Source: Mariniphaga sp.
GTDB taxonomy: Bacteria; Bacteroidota; Bacteroidia; Bacteroidales; Prolixibacteraceae
Assembly (NCBI GenBank): GCA_025363795.1
Contig: JANYLE010000263.1
Span: 1-7,602 of the forward strand
Reading direction: 5' to 3'
DNA: 7,602 bases
In this document: piece after piece, positions 6,744 to 7,602 of the stretch
Numbering within the stretch: position 1 is the first letter of the stretch
Layout of the letters: each line of letters opens with the position of its first letter
Notes under the pieces: model-generated
What the model was told of the DNA's origin: nothing
Seen by the model: the letters and a program-made list of their open reading frames with translations, nothing else
Databases searched by the model: none
Made by a program: the position numbers and the translations under genes

Positions 6744-7271
6744 TTATACAACCTTTGCCACCATCTTTTCGTAAGCTGCTCTTATTCCAATTGTAATATA
6801 TCCTAAGATCATACCAATTCCACAGTAAACAAGAATTGTAACTGCCATTGATGTTCTTGTTGTCGTTGCCGGGTATATTTGTGTAAATGCAAAGTATACA
6901 GCAGATGAAACAAATATCGCAGGGACAAAATCGATTAATGAATGGGCTCTTTCCATTGAACACATTGGGATTACCATTACCAATACGGCAAGCGGTACCA
7001 TCCAGAATCCCGTAGTGCTTAAAACGCCCGCGAGCTCGATAATCAGAATTGCAGAGAGAACACCCAATACATATCCCAGAAAGGTACGGGCACCACCTTT
7101 TACGGTACAACCTGCCATGAAATACATAGCCCATGCCTGAAAGGTAACCCAGCCAAATCCCTTATTGTCAGCGATTGGCATATAAGGACTGATCAGCTGA
7201 TCTAGCACAATAAATCCAGCAGCTAAAATTGCGATGTACACAGGAATGACGATAAATTTTTTGAAATCCAT
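6744..7271 (-). CDS. Six-helix membrane protein, DUF1097-like
   Basis: This 175-residue protein is very hydrophobic, with about six membrane segments, near residues 7-25, 40-56, 62-82, 86-104, 112-130 and 142-163, and a short basic C-terminus. Size and pattern resemble the DUF1097 family of small inner-membrane proteins (such as E. coli YcdZ). Similar points are GWVTFQAWAMYFMAGCTVKGG early on, with the glycine-rich turn after the second helix, and DFVPAIFVSSAVYFA in the fifth, comparable to the SFVPGTFIGA-type stretch I recall for YcdZ. The family call is from memory and is moderate. Function is unknown; transport is possible but unsupported. The start at 7271 is the first ATG of the frame and is preceded by an A/T-rich leader, with a promoter-like box about 50 bases upstream. 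It is convergent with the kinase and follows a probable glycoside hydrolase gene on the same strand. Confidence 0.82.
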   Translation of the reverse strand: MDFKKFIVIPVYIAILAAGFIVLDQLISPYMPIADNKGFGWVTFQAWAMYFMAGCTVKGGARTFLGYVLGVLSAILIIELAGVLSTTGFWMVPLAVLVMVIPMCSMERAHSLIDFVPAIFVSSAVYFAFTQIYPATTTRTSMAVTILVYCGIGMILGYITIGIRAAYEKMVAKVV

Positions 7272-7320
7272 AAAGCTTTAAATTTAGTAATGGTAATTAA
7301 TTTTGGTTGTCGAATGCAAA

Positions 7321-7328
7321 CAAAAATA
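7321..7328 (-). promoter_or_regulatory. Candidate Bacteroidota -7 promoter box for the membrane protein gene
   Basis: Read on the - strand this is TATTTTTG, an exact TAnnTTTG match, about 50 bases before the ATG at 7271. A TTTG (7345-7342) lies upstream, but with only about 13 bases between the two, shorter than the usual spacing near 19-20, so the -33 part is doubtful. The surrounding sequence is very A/T-rich, which raises the chance of a random match. Confidence 0.4.
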
Positions 7329-7369
7329 CAAAAATTCTAATCAAACTAAAATCAGTTATCTATTTGTAT

Positions 7370-7391
7370 GATAGTGTTTCTGTGGACTATC
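7370..7391 (-). terminator. Weak hairpin after the partial hydrolase-like gene
   Basis: GATAGT (7370-7375) and ACTATC (7386-7391) form a 6-bp stem with a 10-base loop, 16 bases past the stop of the leftward gene at 7407. The stem is short and A/T-rich and no T-run follows, so it may be chance. If it does not terminate, the hydrolase-like gene and the membrane protein gene could be read together. Confidence 0.25.
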
Positions 7392-7406
7392 CGGCATAAT
7401 GGTTTT

Positions 7407-7602
7407 CTATTTCAATAAATTATCGCCCACAGTGGCCGAGATCAGGTTTAACAGAAACTGAACAGCCACGGGATCATAAGCCGGAAGTTCAGGATGATTA
7501 CGTGTGGTTTTTGCTGCCGGATCGAGCCTGCCATCGGTCAGCAACTGGCAGATGTACAATTTCCCTTTCCCGTTCAACGGAACCATTTCAACTACCGGGT
7601 AT
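7407..7602 (-). CDS. C-terminal end of a probable glycoside hydrolase, partial
   Basis: The last 64 codons of a leftward gene are present, ending in TAG at 7409-7407; the frame is open to the window edge. The visible protein runs YPVVEMVPLNGKGKLYICQ, then LLTDGRLDPAAKT, and ends in LPAYDPVAVQFLLNLIS followed by ATVGDNLLK. A GKGK turn followed by a strand, a QLL[T]xGRL stretch and a final YDPVAVQFLLNLIS helix resembles the end of large Bacteroidota carbohydrate hydrolases, such as GH2-type beta-galactosidase-like proteins, where the last domain has a glutamine-amidotransferase-like fold. That assignment is from memory and covers only the tail; the catalytic part is outside the window. That it is real coding sequence is well supported by its amino acid make-up and lack of stops. 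It is followed, on the same strand, by the DUF1097-like gene after a 135-base gap. Confidence 0.65.
   Translation of the reverse strand, partial: YPVVEMVPLNGKGKLYICQLLTDGRLDPAAKTTRNHPELPAYDPVAVQFLLNLISATVGDNLLK

Noticed and set aside
6490..7134. 214-codon open frame on the - strand
   Set aside because: It is out of frame with the membrane protein gene on the same strand and runs antisense into the kinase ATPase domain. Its product is rich in Cys, Asn and Tyr with no family pattern, while the overlapping 175-residue frame has clear membrane helices.
1..7602. CRISPR array, insertion sequence, tRNA or rRNA
   Set aside because: No short direct repeats with regular spacers, no transposase-like frame with terminal inverted repeats, and no tRNA or rRNA-like stretch were seen on reading both strands. 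The only periodic signal is the PAS repetition at protein level.

Overview
The window looks like ordinary chromosomal DNA from a member of the Bacteroidota. Three things suggest this: the LemA/TPM gene cassette, promoter-like TAnnTTTG boxes with no strong Shine-Dalgarno sequences, and a very long soluble multi-PAS histidine kinase next to a glycoside-hydrolase-like gene end. I would not name a genus. No mobile element, CRISPR array, rRNA or tRNA is visible.

Bases 1-1860 (+ strand) hold the end of an operon. It contains a LemA-family protein whose start lies outside the window, a short TPM-domain protein with no signal peptide, and a secreted, membrane-anchored TPM-domain protein with a glycine-rich tail. 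The last two genes overlap by one base (TAATG). A 13-bp hairpin at 1829-1860 closes the unit. LemA and TPM proteins often occur together; their joint role at the envelope is not established.

Bases 1861-6659 (+ strand) hold a promoter-like -7 box and one gene of about 4.7 kb for a cytosolic sensor histidine kinase. I count ten consecutive PAS domains, each closing with a DIT-type motif about every 125 residues, then a HisKA domain (phospho-acceptor His1340) and a HATPase_c domain. It has no transmembrane segment and no receiver domain, and no response regulator lies beside it, so its partner must be elsewhere. It is the most notable object in the window.

Bases 6660-7602 are read from the - strand, convergent with the kinase. 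A perfect 10-bp inverted repeat at 6681-6724 sits between the two stops. Next come a six-helix membrane protein that resembles the DUF1097 family, its probable promoter, and the last 64 codons of a gene that runs off the right edge and probably encodes a glycoside hydrolase.

The three units appear independently transcribed, and nothing visible ties them into one pathway. I did not find a convincing new system here. The leads worth following are the ten-PAS array with its nearly constant linkers, the start-site conflict of the kinase, and the paired cytosolic and exported TPM proteins.
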